Source of the DNA: Bacillus dicomae
GTDB lineage: Bacteria > Bacillota > Bacilli > Bacillales > Bacillaceae_G
DNA: 64,000 bases
Assembly: GCF_006494425.1 (NCBI RefSeq)
Contig: NZ_VHIV01000006.1
Span: 144,756 to 208,755, forward strand
Direction of reading: 5' to 3'
Positions 7,831-16,872 of this stretch are shown here, in pieces (the first letter of the stretch is position 1; each line of letters starts with the position of its first letter). Both the position numbers and the translations under genes were made by a program. The notes beneath the pieces are model-generated. The model saw nothing but the letters and a program-made list of their open reading frames with translations, ran no database searches and had not been told where the DNA came from.

Positions 7831-8343
7831 TTGGATATCCATGTATTAACAAAAGACGAAGCGGAAATTTACTTAGAACTTCGCGTAGAAGGATTAAAGC
7901 AAAACCCTGAAGCTTTCAGCTCTTCTTATGAAGATATTATTAATAAAGAGTGTGCGATTGAATATAAAGCACAAAAATTAGCACAAGATGAAAACTATAC
8001 GCTAGGTGCATTTAAAGATGGACAATTAATCGGGGTTGCAACACTGGAAACGAAACCATATGTAAAACAAGAACATAAAGCTAAAATCGGTTCTGTATAT
8101 GTGTCTCCAAAAGCACGTGGTCTTGGAGCAGGAAAAGCACTTATTAAAGAATGTCTTGAACTTGCTAAATCTTTAGAGGTAGAACAAGTTATGCTTGATG
8201 TTGTTGTTGGCAACGATGGAGCAAAAAAACTTTATGAATCATTAGGTTTTAAAACATTCGGTGTACAAGAACGTTCATTAAAATATAACGGACAATATTG
8301 GGACGAAGAGCATATGGTCTTATTCTTAGATGAAAATAAATAA
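7831..8343 (+). CDS. GNAT-family N-acetyltransferase (copy 2)
   Basis: A 170-aa N-acetyltransferase, paralogue of the gene at 4009. It uses a TTG start at 7831, supported by GGAGGGTG seven bases upstream and by alignment of the N-termini (MDIHVLTKDEAEIYL against MEIRLLTTEDAEIYL). The acetyl-CoA loop region SPKARGLGAGKALI and the C-terminal NDGAKKLYESLGF are intact. A full dispersed repeat ends 33 bp upstream, so the leader of this mRNA may carry that structure. The substrate is unknown. Confidence 0.9.
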   Translation: MDIHVLTKDEAEIYLELRVEGLKQNPEAFSSSYEDIINKECAIEYKAQKLAQDENYTLGAFKDGQLIGVATLETKPYVKQEHKAKIGSVYVSPKARGLGAGKALIKECLELAKSLEVEQVMLDVVVGNDGAKKLYESLGFKTFGVQERSLKYNGQYWDEEHMVLFLDENK

Positions 8344-8345
8344 TA

Positions 8346-8377
8346 AAAAACATCCTCATGTTTGGAGGATGTTTTTT
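8346..8377. terminator. Bidirectional terminator between GNAT copy 2 and the MocR gene
   Basis: AAAAACATCCTC and GAGGATGTTTTT pair around ATGTTTG-like loop bases. It has A and T runs on both sides and sits between convergent genes, overlapping the MocR stop. Confidence 0.85.
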
Positions 8378-9776
8378 ACTTTCTTGTAAACCATGCCTTA
8401 TGTAATAATTGAATCGCTTTCGCAATTTCGTCCTCTGATAATATCGCAAACCCAAGTAAAACTACATTTTCAGGAGCCGTACCGTCTTTATAGTACGTAG
8501 ACACAGGGTATATTTTGATACTATATTTCGCAGCTTCTTGAATTAATTCTTCTTCCCGCATTCCATTATGCACTTTTAATAAAATGTGTAATCCCGAATC
8601 TTCTCCTATCACTTCAACACGATTAGAGAAATACTTCTCTATTTCAAAAACAAGTCGATCTCTCTTCTTTCGATAGACAACACGCATTTTATGAATATGT
8701 TTTTCCCAATATCCTTCATTTAAAAATCTTCTAATCACTTCTTGATCTATTCTTGAAACACTTTGTGTATAAAATAAATATTGCTGTTGATACTTTTTAA
8801 TTAATTTCTTCGGCAACACCATATAGCTCATCCGTAGCGATGGCAATAATGCTTTAGATAGCGTCCCCATATAAATAACTTTCCCCTCTGTATCTAACCC
8901 TTGCAGCGCCGGTATAGGCTTTCCAGAATAGCGAAATTCACTATCATAATCATCTTCAATAATGTATCTCTCTTCTTCTTTCTTCGCCCATTGTAAAAGC
9001 TGCATCCTTCTCGTAATAGGCATAATCATTCCATATGGGAACTGATGAGAAGGTGTTACAAATACAACATCTGCATCGCTATTTTCTAAATCTTCCATAC
9101 AAATCCCATCCTTATCTAAAGGCAACATTTGAACCTTCTTTTCTCCCTGTTCAAAAACGACCATTTTCCTATGATAACCTGGGTTTTCAACAGCATAATT
9201 GCTTCCCTTCAACAATTGAAAAAGTAACTTTACTAATATTTGTGTTCCTGCTCCTAATACAATTTGACTAGCTGAACAACGCACACCTCTAGATTCATAC
9301 AAATAGTTTGCAATTTCCTCTCTTAAGCTCAGCTCTCCTTGAGGGTGTCCAAGAAAAAGCAAATCATTATTATGTGGCTGCCATACATCATTTATAAGTT
9401 TGCGGTACATAGTAAACGGAAAAGTATTCGTATCAACTCCTGTTTGGGTGAAATCAAATTTATAGTTCTCCTCCCGAAACGGTATTTCTTCTACTTCCGC
9501 TTCACTTCCTTCTACGTGAATCATTTGTTCAACTTTACATACAAAATAACCTTTTCTCGATGCCGACTCAATGTAACCCTCTGCAAGTAATTGTTCGTAA
9601 GCCGCTTCTACTGTATTCTTACTCACTTGTAAATAGATCGCCAACTTTCTCTTTGCAGGTAATTTTGAAAAAGCCGGAATCGTTCCGTCTTTAATTTCTT
9701 GTTTTATATACTCATACAATTGCACGTACAATGCTATTTTACTTTTCATATTTAAATTAGGCGTTAATTCTAACAT
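8376..9776 (-). CDS. MocR-family transcriptional regulator (GntR-aminotransferase fusion)
   Basis: The 466-aa protein joins an N-terminal GntR winged helix (about residues 12-80: LPAKRKLAIYLQVSKNTVEAAYEQL) to a class I aminotransferase-like domain that binds pyridoxal phosphate in this family. The PLP lysine candidate is in YMGTLSKALLPSLRMSY; VTPSHQFPYG and IIEDDYDSEFRY are also typical. It is divergent from an EamA transporter with a 124-bp shared spacer, the arrangement of B. subtilis ycxD-ycxC, so it probably regulates that exporter and itself. The effector is unknown. Confidence 0.92.
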   Translation of the reverse strand: MLELTPNLNMKSKIALYVQLYEYIKQEIKDGTIPAFSKLPAKRKLAIYLQVSKNTVEAAYEQLLAEGYIESASRKGYFVCKVEQMIHVEGSEAEVEEIPFREENYKFDFTQTGVDTNTFPFTMYRKLINDVWQPHNNDLLFLGHPQGELSLREEIANYLYESRGVRCSASQIVLGAGTQILVKLLFQLLKGSNYAVENPGYHRKMVVFEQGEKKVQMLPLDKDGICMEDLENSDADVVFVTPSHQFPYGMIMPITRRMQLLQWAKKEEERYIIEDDYDSEFRYSGKPIPALQGLDTEGKVIYMGTLSKALLPSLRMSYMVLPKKLIKKYQQQYLFYTQSVSRIDQEVIRRFLNEGYWEKHIHKMRVVYRKKRDRLVFEIEKYFSNRVEVIGEDSGLHILLKVHNGMREEELIQEAAKYSIKIYPVSTYYKDGTAPENVVLLGFAILSEDEIAKAIQLLHKAWFTRK

Positions 9777-9900
9777 ACTATCTGACCCCTTAATAAAACT
9801 AAAATCTGATACTTTTTACAGTGCCAGAAGTTATATATAATTCCTTTTATCATGTCACACATAAAAAATCAAATACTCGAGAGGAGATGCATGATCGATC

Positions 9901-10827
9901 ATGAACAACAGTAGACGTATTGGACTCATTATGATTATTACCGGAGCGACATTATGGGGATTATCTGGCCCGATGATTCAGTGGCTATTTCAACATACTA
10001 ATGTATCATCAATTGACTTTTTAACAATTCGCTTGTTGCTTGCGGGAATATTTATTTTATCTTTCTTACTTATAAAGAAACAAAACATATTTCAAATTTG
10101 GAGATACCCTAGACATTCTATACAACTTATTATTTTCTCTATTCTCGGCATGCTCGGTGCGCAATACGCCTTTATCGAAACAGTTCATATTAGTAATGCA
10201 GTCACAGCGACATTATTTCAATTTCTTGGTCCCATTTTTATTACCATTTATGTCGCAGTTGAACAACGAAAATTCCCTGCTTCTATGCAACTACTCGCAA
10301 TTATAACTGCGCTAATGGGGACGTACTTTATTATTACGAACGGTTCAATTGAAAATATTGTTTTATCTAAAGAAGCCATTATTTTTGGTCTATTAACAGC
10401 AATTGGCTTTGCCTTTTATACCCTTCATCCAGCTTCTCTTATTAAAGAATGCGGAACAACTGTAGTAATTGGCTGGGGGATGTTAATCGGCGGTATTGCC
10501 CTGCTTATTTGTAATCGCTCATTTGGATGGAATCAGCTTTCACAAACTTTTACACCAAAAACATTTTCTATGCTTATTCTTATCATCATCAGTGGTACTC
10601 TATCTTTCCTCCTTTATATCGGTAGTCTGAAATATTTAGCAGCAACAGAAACAAGCATTTTATCTAGCATTGAACCACTTGTAGCTGCCATCGTTTCAAT
10701 CGCTTGGCTAAATGAATCCTTTGGAGCCTATCAATTATTAGGCGGCGTATGTATCGTTCTTTCTGTTATTTTCTTAACAATGCCTCAAAAAGAGAGAGAA
10801 CCAGCCTTTTCAACTGAACAAATATAA
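9901..10827 (+). CDS. EamA/DMT-family transporter
   Basis: A 308-aa integral membrane protein with ten predicted helices arranged as two EamA repeats (about residues 8-140 and 155-295), e.g. GATLWGLSGPMIQWL in the first and SSIEPLVAAIVSIAWLNE, the characteristic E-P motif, in the second. Family members usually export metabolites or amino acids. The ATG at 9901 is 14 bp from GAGGAG, a little far. Divergent from the MocR regulator, its likely controller. The substrate cannot be read from the sequence. Confidence 0.88.
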   Translation: MNNSRRIGLIMIITGATLWGLSGPMIQWLFQHTNVSSIDFLTIRLLLAGIFILSFLLIKKQNIFQIWRYPRHSIQLIIFSILGMLGAQYAFIETVHISNAVTATLFQFLGPIFITIYVAVEQRKFPASMQLLAIITALMGTYFIITNGSIENIVLSKEAIIFGLLTAIGFAFYTLHPASLIKECGTTVVIGWGMLIGGIALLICNRSFGWNQLSQTFTPKTFSMLILIIISGTLSFLLYIGSLKYLAATETSILSSIEPLVAAIVSIAWLNESFGAYQLLGGVCIVLSVIFLTMPQKEREPAFSTEQI

Positions 10828-10835
10828 AAAATGTC

Positions 10836-10868
10836 AAAAGAGGTCGTACAAAACTTACGACCTCTTTT
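10836..10868 (+). terminator. Terminator after the EamA transporter gene
   Basis: AAAGAGGTCGTA and TACGACCTCTTT pair in a 12-bp stem around CAAAACT, then TTATA. Confidence 0.85.
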
Positions 10869-10942
10869 TATACTTTAAAGGAATTGTCCCGCTTTCTAGC
10901 AAATACAATTACACTAACAATAAAAATTAGGAGTGTGGCACC

Positions 10943-11464
10943 ATGAAAAAAATCGGAACTATGCTACTTTTCTCCTTTCTCATCACTGGATGCATGCAAG
11001 GTCAAGATTCCAAGGAATCTAAAAAAGAAGCCATAGAAACGTCATCCACTCAAACAAACGCACCTTCCTTTTTCCATCTTAGTGTTTTAAAAGATGTAAA
11101 TTGGGAAGAAGCGCCATCCTTTGTAGATGGAAAAATGCCTTTAAAGGGTATTGAAGGAAAAATCGCAATGGCTGATACCTCTATTATCGTAAATGAGCAA
11201 AATGAAATAATGTGGTACTTTCTAGATCCAGAAATACCAACTGGAAAACTATCTATTATTGCACTCAAACAAGGATCAGTAACTCCTACACCAGTACTCT
11301 TTCAAAAAGAAGCCATCACACCAACTTGGACTACTTCAAATACAATTGATTCTACTACAAACGAACTTCCGCTCACTATGTCTCTACCTTCATCCGGATT
11401 ATGGGTATTAAATATATATGTGAATGAAAAATATTATGATCAGTTTGTAATCACTGCTGAGTAA
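10943..11464 (+). CDS. Predicted lipoprotein, unknown function
   Basis: A 173-aa exported protein. The signal peptide MKKIGTMLLFSFLITGC ends in the lipobox ITGC, so Cys17 should be lipidated and the protein anchored on the outer face of the membrane. AGGAGTG precedes the ATG. The mature part is hydrophilic and starts with a Ser/Lys/Glu-rich linker; the C-terminal half looks like a beta-rich domain. I do not recognise a family. No terminator separates it clearly from the composite promoter that follows. Confidence 0.8.
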   Translation: MKKIGTMLLFSFLITGCMQGQDSKESKKEAIETSSTQTNAPSFFHLSVLKDVNWEEAPSFVDGKMPLKGIEGKIAMADTSIIVNEQNEIMWYFLDPEIPTGKLSIIALKQGSVTPTPVLFQKEAITPTWTTSNTIDSTTNELPLTMSLPSSGLWVLNIYVNEKYYDQFVITAE

Positions 11465-11487
11465 AGTGACAAAACTAAAACACTTTC

Positions 11488-11551
11488 TTACAACAATGTA
11501 ATTTCTACGTCATATTCTTCGATAGTTGAAGTATCTCTCTTCTCTTATACT
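11488..11551 (+). promoter_or_regulatory. Composite BceR-like promoter, copy 2
   Basis: TTACAACAATGTAA at 11488-11501, GTCAT at 11509, TCGATAGTTG at 11519 and TATACT at 11546-11551. Spacings are identical to the copies at 4596 and 23756. It drives the 27-aa ORF at 11585. Confidence 0.65.
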
Positions 11552-11584
11552 TAAAGTAAGAAATGGCACGAGGAGAGATGAGAG

Positions 11585-11668
11585 ATGAAAAAAATGATAG
11601 AAGTGATCGTAGCAGTAACTGAGGTTTTAGTAAATGGTAAAAAAGTTGCAATGGAATTAAATAAATAA
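11585..11668 (+). CDS. 27-aa microprotein, paralogue of 23860
   Basis: The ATG at 11585 follows GGAG at 9-bp spacing. The peptide starts MKKMIEVIVAV and ends GKKVAMELNK. The ORF at 23860 encodes the same length with 21 of 27 residues identical; the six replacements are mostly conservative (M/V, I/M, I/V, T/A, L/F, K/Q) and five further codons differ only at the third base. That pattern shows selection on the protein. No signal peptide is evident and no family is recognised. Promoter, ORF and downstream sequence are all shared with the second copy, so the whole cassette was duplicated. Confidence 0.75.
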   Translation: MKKMIEVIVAVTEVLVNGKKVAMELNK

Positions 11669-11670
11669 TG

Positions 11671-11706
11671 AAGAAACATAAATAATTCTACATTTCTTCA
11701 TTTTTT
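11671..11706 (+). terminator. Terminator-like hairpin after the 27-aa ORF
   Basis: ATGAAGAAA and TTTCTTCAT pair around a loop of about 15 nt and a run of T follows. The same downstream sequence (TTCATTTTTTTGAT) follows the paralogous ORF at 23860. Confidence 0.6.
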
Positions 11707-11722
11707 TGATTTCTTATCTCAA

Positions 11723-11752
11723 AAAAGCAGTGCCTTTTTAGGCACTGCTTTT
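11723..11752. terminator. Terminator after the malic enzyme gene
   Basis: AAAAGCAGTGCC and GGCACTGCTTTT form a 12-bp stem with a T-rich loop. It has A and T runs on both sides, so it can serve the malic enzyme (minus) and stop read-through on the plus strand. Confidence 0.85.
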
Positions 11753-11757
11753 AGCTA

Positions 11758-12957
11758 TTAATAACTTGGTATTTTCGTAATTTGCGCCACACCTGAATCA
11801 ATGGCTGCTTTCGCTACTGCTTCTGCAACACTTGGAACAACTCTTTTATCTAATGGATTCGGGATTACATAATTCGCATTACGTTCTTCGTCCGTAATGA
11901 TGTTAGCGATCCCATATGCTGCCGCTAATTTCATTTCTTCTGTAATATCAGTCGCGCGCACATCTAGCGCACCGCGGAATATTCCTGGGAACGCCAATAC
12001 ATTATTTACTTGATTCGCATAATCCGAACGCCCAGTTCCAACTACAGCTGCCCCAGCCTCTAATGCATCCTCAGGGAAGATTTCTGGAATTGGATTCGCC
12101 ATTGCAAACACAATTGCTTTCTCATTCATCGTCTTTACAAGCTCTTTCGTTAATACATTAGGAGCAGATACACCGATAAAGATATCAGCCTGATGAATCG
12201 CTTCTTTTAATGTTCCACGTACATGTTCTCGATTTGTCTTTTTTGAAACATCAACTTGCGCTTCGTTCATCCATGCTTCACCTTCACAAACAATACCTTC
12301 TAAGCTAACTAACGTAATGTGCTTTGCACCAGCCTTTAATAATAATTTTCCAATTGCAATTCCTGCTGAACCCGCACCGTTAATAACAATTTTTACATTA
12401 TCCATTTGTTTGCTAACAACTTTTAATGCATTAATAACAGCTGCTAAAACGACAATAGCTGTTCCATGTTGATCATCATGGAATACAGGAATATTCGTTT
12501 CTTCTTTTAATCGTTTTTCAATTTCAAAACAGCGTGGTGCGGCAATATCTTCTAAGTTAATTCCTGCAAACGTAGGCTCTAAATTTTTCACAAGGGTAAC
12601 GATTTCATCCACATCAGTCGTACCTAAACATAATGGAAAAGCATCTACATTCGCAAATTTCTTAAATAAAATACTTTTCCCTTCCATAACAGGCATAGCT
12701 GCTTTCGGTCCAATGTTCCCTAGACCAAGTACCGCTGTTCCATCTGAGACAACTGCCACCATATTACCACGTGCTGTATAGTCATACACTGTTTCTTCAT
12801 CTGCCGCAATTGCTTTGCAAGACTCCGCTACACCTGGTGTATATGTCAGGCTTAAATCATCCGCTGAATTTACTTCTACTTTACTTGTAATTTCAATTTT
12901 CCCTACTAATTCTTTATGCAATAACAATGATCTTTCATTAATTTGATTTTCTAACAT
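11758..12957 (-). CDS. Malic enzyme (malate dehydrogenase, oxaloacetate-decarboxylating)
   Basis: Converts malate to pyruvate and CO2 with NAD(P)+, feeding imported malate into central metabolism; cytoplasmic. At 399 aa it is the short bacterial class, close in size to B. subtilis YtsJ. Motifs: SDGTAVLGLGNIGPKAAMPVMEGK, the metal-site stretch INLEDIAAPRCFEIE with FHDDQHGTA, and the Rossmann loop INGAGSAGIAIGK (quoted in parts). It follows maeN by 59 bp on the same strand, with a perfect hairpin in the gap, so it is the last gene of the malate module. Cofactor preference cannot be read safely. Confidence 0.92.
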   Translation of the reverse strand: MLENQINERSLLLHKELVGKIEITSKVEVNSADDLSLTYTPGVAESCKAIAADEETVYDYTARGNMVAVVSDGTAVLGLGNIGPKAAMPVMEGKSILFKKFANVDAFPLCLGTTDVDEIVTLVKNLEPTFAGINLEDIAAPRCFEIEKRLKEETNIPVFHDDQHGTAIVVLAAVINALKVVSKQMDNVKIVINGAGSAGIAIGKLLLKAGAKHITLVSLEGIVCEGEAWMNEAQVDVSKKTNREHVRGTLKEAIHQADIFIGVSAPNVLTKELVKTMNEKAIVFAMANPIPEIFPEDALEAGAAVVGTGRSDYANQVNNVLAFPGIFRGALDVRATDITEEMKLAAAYGIANIITDEERNANYVIPNPLDKRVVPSVAEAVAKAAIDSGVAQITKIPSY

Positions 12958-12980
12958 ACTTATAATCTCCCCTTAATTTG

Positions 12981-13012
12981 ACAAGCTAGCTATATGAATA
13001 TAGCTAGCTTGT
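12981..13012 (-). terminator. Hairpin between maeN and the malic enzyme gene
   Basis: ACAAGCTAGCTATA and TATAGCTAGCTTGT make a perfect 14-bp stem with a TGAA-type tetraloop. On the minus strand it is followed by CAAATTAAGG and not by a T run, so it is more likely a processing or stability element, or a weak attenuator, than a full terminator. Confidence 0.5.
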
Positions 13013-13016
13013 TTGA

Positions 13017-14363
13017 TCATGAAAACATTTTTAATAAAATTGTCGCTGTTACAACCATTGCTGCCCCGCCTAAACGTGTTGAAATTTGCGCGAATGGCAT
13101 TAATTCCATACGATTTGAAGCTGATAAAATAGCAACATCCCCAGTTCCACCTAAACCGCTATGACATCCAGTTACAATCGCTGATTCAACTGGATACATT
13201 TTCATCACTTTCCCTACAAGAAAACCTGACGCTACCATTGTAAGAACAACCGATGCACACACAACAACATATCCTACTGAAAGTACTGCTGCTACGTCTT
13301 TTAACGGAATATATAACAACCCTAATCCGACCATTAACGGCCAAGTTAAATTCTTTGAAATAAATTTATATAAATGGAATGCTCCTTGCTCCATTTTTGC
13401 TGGCATTAATTTAAAATATTTCACAAGCGCTGCTGAGAAAATCATAATAATTGCCCCAGGAATACCGATGAACTTAGAAGCAAATCCTCCGAAGATGAAG
13501 AACGTACACGCAATTAATAAACCTGCTCCCATTAATGAGAAGTCAATTGGCTTCTCTGTATTTTGCTCTTTTAATAACTCTGCTTGATTGTCTGTTTTCA
13601 CTAATACACCGTTACCACTAAGCTCCGGTTTCTTCTCACCTAAACGCTTCATATACCCTGCACTCACGATTGCGAACATATTTCCAATAATAGCTGCTGG
13701 AATAAGCTGTGATACAAACGTTGCTGATGGTTCATTTAAAATATCACTATAAGCCAGCGACAATGGTAAAATACCTTCCCCGATACCACCGCTCACAATT
13801 GGTACGATGATAAAGAAGAATGTTTGCTTCATTTCAAAACCAAATAGTGAACCGACCAATAATCCTACTGCTACAGAAGCTAACGTCCCTACTACTAAAG
13901 GAATAAACATACGAACGAAACCTTGTACTAACACTTTACGATTCATTCCTAAAATACTTCCGACTACTAAACAAGAAATATATAAATATAAAAAGTTCGA
14001 TTTTTTCATTAACATAGTCGCAGCTTCCATTGAAGCTGGATTCATCCAGTTAAAAAATACAAGTAATGATGGAATAAATAACGAAAGTATTGCCGGACCG
14101 CCGATATTTTTTAAAATTGGAATTCTCATCCCAATGTCTCCTAAGAAAATACCCATGATCATAATAACTGCAAATCCACCAATCATATCTGCTGGTAATT
14201 TATTATATACAGATGCCCCATAAATAATAGCAGCCAATACTACATATAACGGTAAAGGTATAACACCGATTTTTACATTCATAATTTTAGAAGCGAAAGA
14301 TTCACTTTGTACTTCATTTCCTTTAGAAAATGATACCGCTTCCACATTCTTTTGAATTCCCAT
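13017..14363 (-). CDS. maeN: Na+/malate symporter, 2-hydroxycarboxylate transporter family
   Basis: A 448-aa integral membrane carrier, the same length as B. subtilis MaeN, that imports malate with sodium. The 2HCT family shows two GG-rich re-entrant signatures: the GGIGEGILPLS stretch in the middle and CHSGLGGTGDVAILSA near the C-terminus. About eleven hydrophobic helices are seen. The ATG at 14363 follows GGGGGTG. A cre site lies 32-45 bp upstream, so glucose repression is expected. It stands directly downstream of the malK-malR genes, whose products induce maeN in B. subtilis. A citrate/malate CimH specificity cannot be excluded. Confidence 0.9.
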   Translation of the reverse strand: MGIQKNVEAVSFSKGNEVQSESFASKIMNVKIGVIPLPLYVVLAAIIYGASVYNKLPADMIGGFAVIMIMGIFLGDIGMRIPILKNIGGPAILSLFIPSLLVFFNWMNPASMEAATMLMKKSNFLYLYISCLVVGSILGMNRKVLVQGFVRMFIPLVVGTLASVAVGLLVGSLFGFEMKQTFFFIIVPIVSGGIGEGILPLSLAYSDILNEPSATFVSQLIPAAIIGNMFAIVSAGYMKRLGEKKPELSGNGVLVKTDNQAELLKEQNTEKPIDFSLMGAGLLIACTFFIFGGFASKFIGIPGAIIMIFSAALVKYFKLMPAKMEQGAFHLYKFISKNLTWPLMVGLGLLYIPLKDVAAVLSVGYVVVCASVVLTMVASGFLVGKVMKMYPVESAIVTGCHSGLGGTGDVAILSASNRMELMPFAQISTRLGGAAMVVTATILLKMFS

Positions 14364-14394
14364 ATGGCACCCCCTTGTTTTCTTAATAACAATA

Positions 14395-14408
14395 TTAAAA
14401 CGCTTTCA
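14395..14408 (-). promoter_or_regulatory. Predicted CcpA (cre) site upstream of maeN
   Basis: On the minus strand the site reads TGAAAGCGTTTTAA, one mismatch from TGWNANCGNTNWCA. It lies in the leader or promoter region of maeN, consistent with catabolite repression of malate uptake. Binding is inferred. Confidence 0.6.
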
Positions 14409-14460
14409 ATAGTAAAAATAGTTTTTGTAAGTTTTGTAATTGATTTTGTAATTAAAAAAA

Positions 14461-14491
14461 GTATAAGCGACTTATAATAAGTCGCTTATAC
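14461..14491 (-). terminator. Terminator after malR
   Basis: GTATAAGCGACTTA pairs with TAAGTCGCTTATAC in a 14-bp stem with a 3-nt loop, followed on the minus strand by TTTTTTT. It overlaps the malR stop codon and separates the regulator operon from maeN. Confidence 0.9.
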
Positions 14492-15193
14492 ATAAAACTC
14501 TATTTTCTTTTGATCAACACATCTTAGTTTACTTACAGGTCTTCCCACATGTTGGTACATCATTTCGTTTTCTAATACTCCAATGTCAGTCAAAAACATT
14601 ACATATTTTCGAATAGAAACTCTTGAAATCCCAACTAATTGTGCCATTTCATCTGTTGTAAACGCTCGTCCATTCAGCGACTCGATTTTCTGCCAAATTA
14701 ATTGCAACGTTTGCTTCGTTAGCCCTTTCGGAAGCTCTTTAGTAACAGTAGGCTCTCTTTTTTCTTTTTGCAAAATTAACAAATCTAATTCCGATTGACT
14801 AATTTTTTGTTGTTCTTTCATAAAAGTAAGCTTTTCTCGATATATAGTTAATGCTTCTTTAAATCGTTCAAATGTAAATGGTTTAATTAAATAATCCACT
14901 ACGCCATATTGCAATGCTTTTTTAATACTCCCCATATCATGTACAGCTGAAATCATCATAATATCGATTTCTTTTTCTTGATTCCGAATATACATTAAAA
15001 GCTCAAATCCAGTCTCTTCAGGCATAAAAATATCAAGTAATACTAAATCTACTCGTGATTGCTCTAATACTTCTATCGCTTCTTTAACCGAGTTAACTGC
15101 TTGAACAAGTTCAAACCCTCCTACTCGCTCTAAATAATGCGTATTTAACATTGCTACCATCGGGTCATCTTCTACAATTAAAACTTTAATCAT
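14486..15193 (-). CDS. malR: Response regulator of the malate two-component system
   Basis: A 235-aa CitB/DcuR-type regulator. The receiver domain has IVEDDPMVAML, the phospho-acceptor in VLLDIFMPEETG and the lysine in VDYLIKPF. After a linker of about 40 residues comes a helix-turn-helix domain (FTTDEMAQLVGISRVSIRKY). It overlaps the kinase gene by 4 bp (ATGA), so the two are translationally coupled. By gene order and homology it should activate maeN and perhaps the malic enzyme when malate is present outside the cell. Confidence 0.9.
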   Translation of the reverse strand: MIKVLIVEDDPMVAMLNTHYLERVGGFELVQAVNSVKEAIEVLEQSRVDLVLLDIFMPEETGFELLMYIRNQEKEIDIMMISAVHDMGSIKKALQYGVVDYLIKPFTFERFKEALTIYREKLTFMKEQQKISQSELDLLILQKEKREPTVTKELPKGLTKQTLQLIWQKIESLNGRAFTTDEMAQLVGISRVSIRKYVMFLTDIGVLENEMMYQHVGRPVSKLRCVDQKKIEFYV

Positions 15194-16794
15194 ATTTGCC
15201 TCTCATCCCTACCTTTAGGTATTTCAATTGTTATCTTTGTTCCCTTTCCTACTAATGAATGCATATGAATTTCCCCATTTATTCGCTGTATACTTTCTGT
15301 TACAAGATACAAACCATAACCGCGGTTATCCCCCTTTGTGGAATAACCTTTCGTAAATAATGCCCCTATTTCTTCTTCTGGTATACCTTTTCCCGTATCT
15401 TGTACTGTAATAATTAGTGTATCCCCATATTGTATCTCAACTTCAACTTGCTTCTTTTCACAATTCGTCACTGCTTCTAATGCATTATCAATTAAATTTC
15501 CGACAATCGTAATCAGTTCATGAGTAATACTTTCATCCTCTATTTCTGGCATGTAAGAATCTTCACTTATGATTAATTTTATATTTTTCTCTCTAGCATA
15601 GCTAAGTTTCCCGAGTAAAAAACCAGCAAATACTGGACTTTTTATTCTTTTCATAATCCCACCAATTTCATATTGATGCTCTGATACCATACCGCTTATA
15701 TACTTTTGTAATTCTTCATACTGCTTCATGTGTGTAAGCCCTAATACGACATGCATTTTATTCATAAATTCATGCGATTGTGCCCGTAATGCCTCCGCAT
15801 ATAGTCTAATACCAGTTAATTCTTCTGCTAATTTTCTAATCTCTGTTTTATCACGAAATGTTGCAATCGCGCCAACTATTTCTCCTTTTACATATAAAGG
15901 AACACGATTCGTCACAATCATAATTCCATAAATATTTTGTTCTTCGTTTAATTGTACCTCTCCCGTTTGTAATACTTCTTTTATACGCGAATTAGGCATA
16001 TACAACTCAACATCTTTACCGATAAAATCTTCTTCAAGTCCACTTTTCTTAAACAGTCGTTTTGCCTCATTATTTATTAAAGTTACATTGGCCTCTTTAT
16101 CTACAGCAATAATACCTTCCTTTACAGATTGTAGCATCGTATTTCTTTCTTCAAGAATTTTCGCTATCCTATGAGGTTCAAGACCGAATAAACTTTTCTT
16201 TATATGTCTAGCTAGCAATATTGCTCCTATAATTCCGACTAGTACCCCAACTCCAACACCAATATAAATGATATGTCTACTTTCCTTGACTCTCTCTTTT
16301 ACATTATCTGCTGAAATACCAACGGCCACCGCTCCAAGTTGTTCACCTGTTTCAGAAAATACAGGTACAAACACTCGCATTGAAATACCTAAAGTTCCTT
16401 CTGCCAGCGATACATGTTCCTTTCCTTTCAATACAGGCCCTTCATCTCCCCCAATAAAATGATGACCTATTTTTTGAGGATTTGGATGTGATTTTCTTAT
16501 TCCATTCATGTCCATAACTACAATAAATTGAACACCTGTGTTTTTTAATATTCTATTTGTATACGTTTGGATTGCAGAAGTATTTGCTTTCCCAATTAAA
16601 CCATCGATTACAATCGACTCATTCGCCACAATGTGTGCAATTGTTTTTGCTTTCTCTGCTTGGCTATCCTCTGTTGTCCGTTCTACATTATGACTAATTA
16701 ATATATCTGTCACAAGTAAAGAAAAAATTACAACTGTACAAACTAACAATGTAATCGTTTTCCATAAATTCCATAGTCTTTTTCTTTTTTTCAT
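15190..16794 (-). CDS. malK: Malate sensor histidine kinase (CitA/DcuS family)
   Basis: A 534-aa membrane kinase. I start it at the ATG at 16794 (GGGGAG 11 bp upstream). The longer in-frame start at 16854 would run through the terminator of the preceding gene (16829-16862) and is unlikely. Transmembrane helices are at about residues 12-34 and 175-197, around an external single-Cache sensor of the citrate/malate class. A cytoplasmic PAS domain follows, then the DcuS-type H box (LRAQSHEFMNKMHVVLGL) and an ATPase domain (NLIDNALEAV, DTGKGIPEEE, RGYGLYL). Partner of malR, which it overlaps by 4 bp. Confidence 0.9.
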   Translation of the reverse strand: MKKRKRLWNLWKTITLLVCTVVIFSLLVTDILISHNVERTTEDSQAEKAKTIAHIVANESIVIDGLIGKANTSAIQTYTNRILKNTGVQFIVVMDMNGIRKSHPNPQKIGHHFIGGDEGPVLKGKEHVSLAEGTLGISMRVFVPVFSETGEQLGAVAVGISADNVKERVKESRHIIYIGVGVGVLVGIIGAILLARHIKKSLFGLEPHRIAKILEERNTMLQSVKEGIIAVDKEANVTLINNEAKRLFKKSGLEEDFIGKDVELYMPNSRIKEVLQTGEVQLNEEQNIYGIMIVTNRVPLYVKGEIVGAIATFRDKTEIRKLAEELTGIRLYAEALRAQSHEFMNKMHVVLGLTHMKQYEELQKYISGMVSEHQYEIGGIMKRIKSPVFAGFLLGKLSYAREKNIKLIISEDSYMPEIEDESITHELITIVGNLIDNALEAVTNCEKKQVEVEIQYGDTLIITVQDTGKGIPEEEIGALFTKGYSTKGDNRGYGLYLVTESIQRINGEIHMHSLVGKGTKITIEIPKGRDERQI

Positions 16795-16828
16795 CCCGTT
16801 AATGACTCCCCTAATTGCTGAATAGAAA

Positions 16829-16862
16829 AATAAGTAAGGTGATATTATTTTCACCTTACTTA
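16829..16862 (-). terminator. Terminator after the chemoreceptor gene
   Basis: ATAAGTAAGGTGA and TCACCTTACTTAT pair in a 13-bp stem, then TTTTTCT on the minus strand. It lies within the apparent N-terminal extension of malK and argues for the shorter malK start. Confidence 0.85.
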
Positions 16863-16872
16863 TCTGCTGTTA

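Noticed and set aside
16795-16854. 20-codon N-terminal extension of the malate kinase
   Set aside because: It contains the terminator of the upstream chemoreceptor gene (16829-16862).
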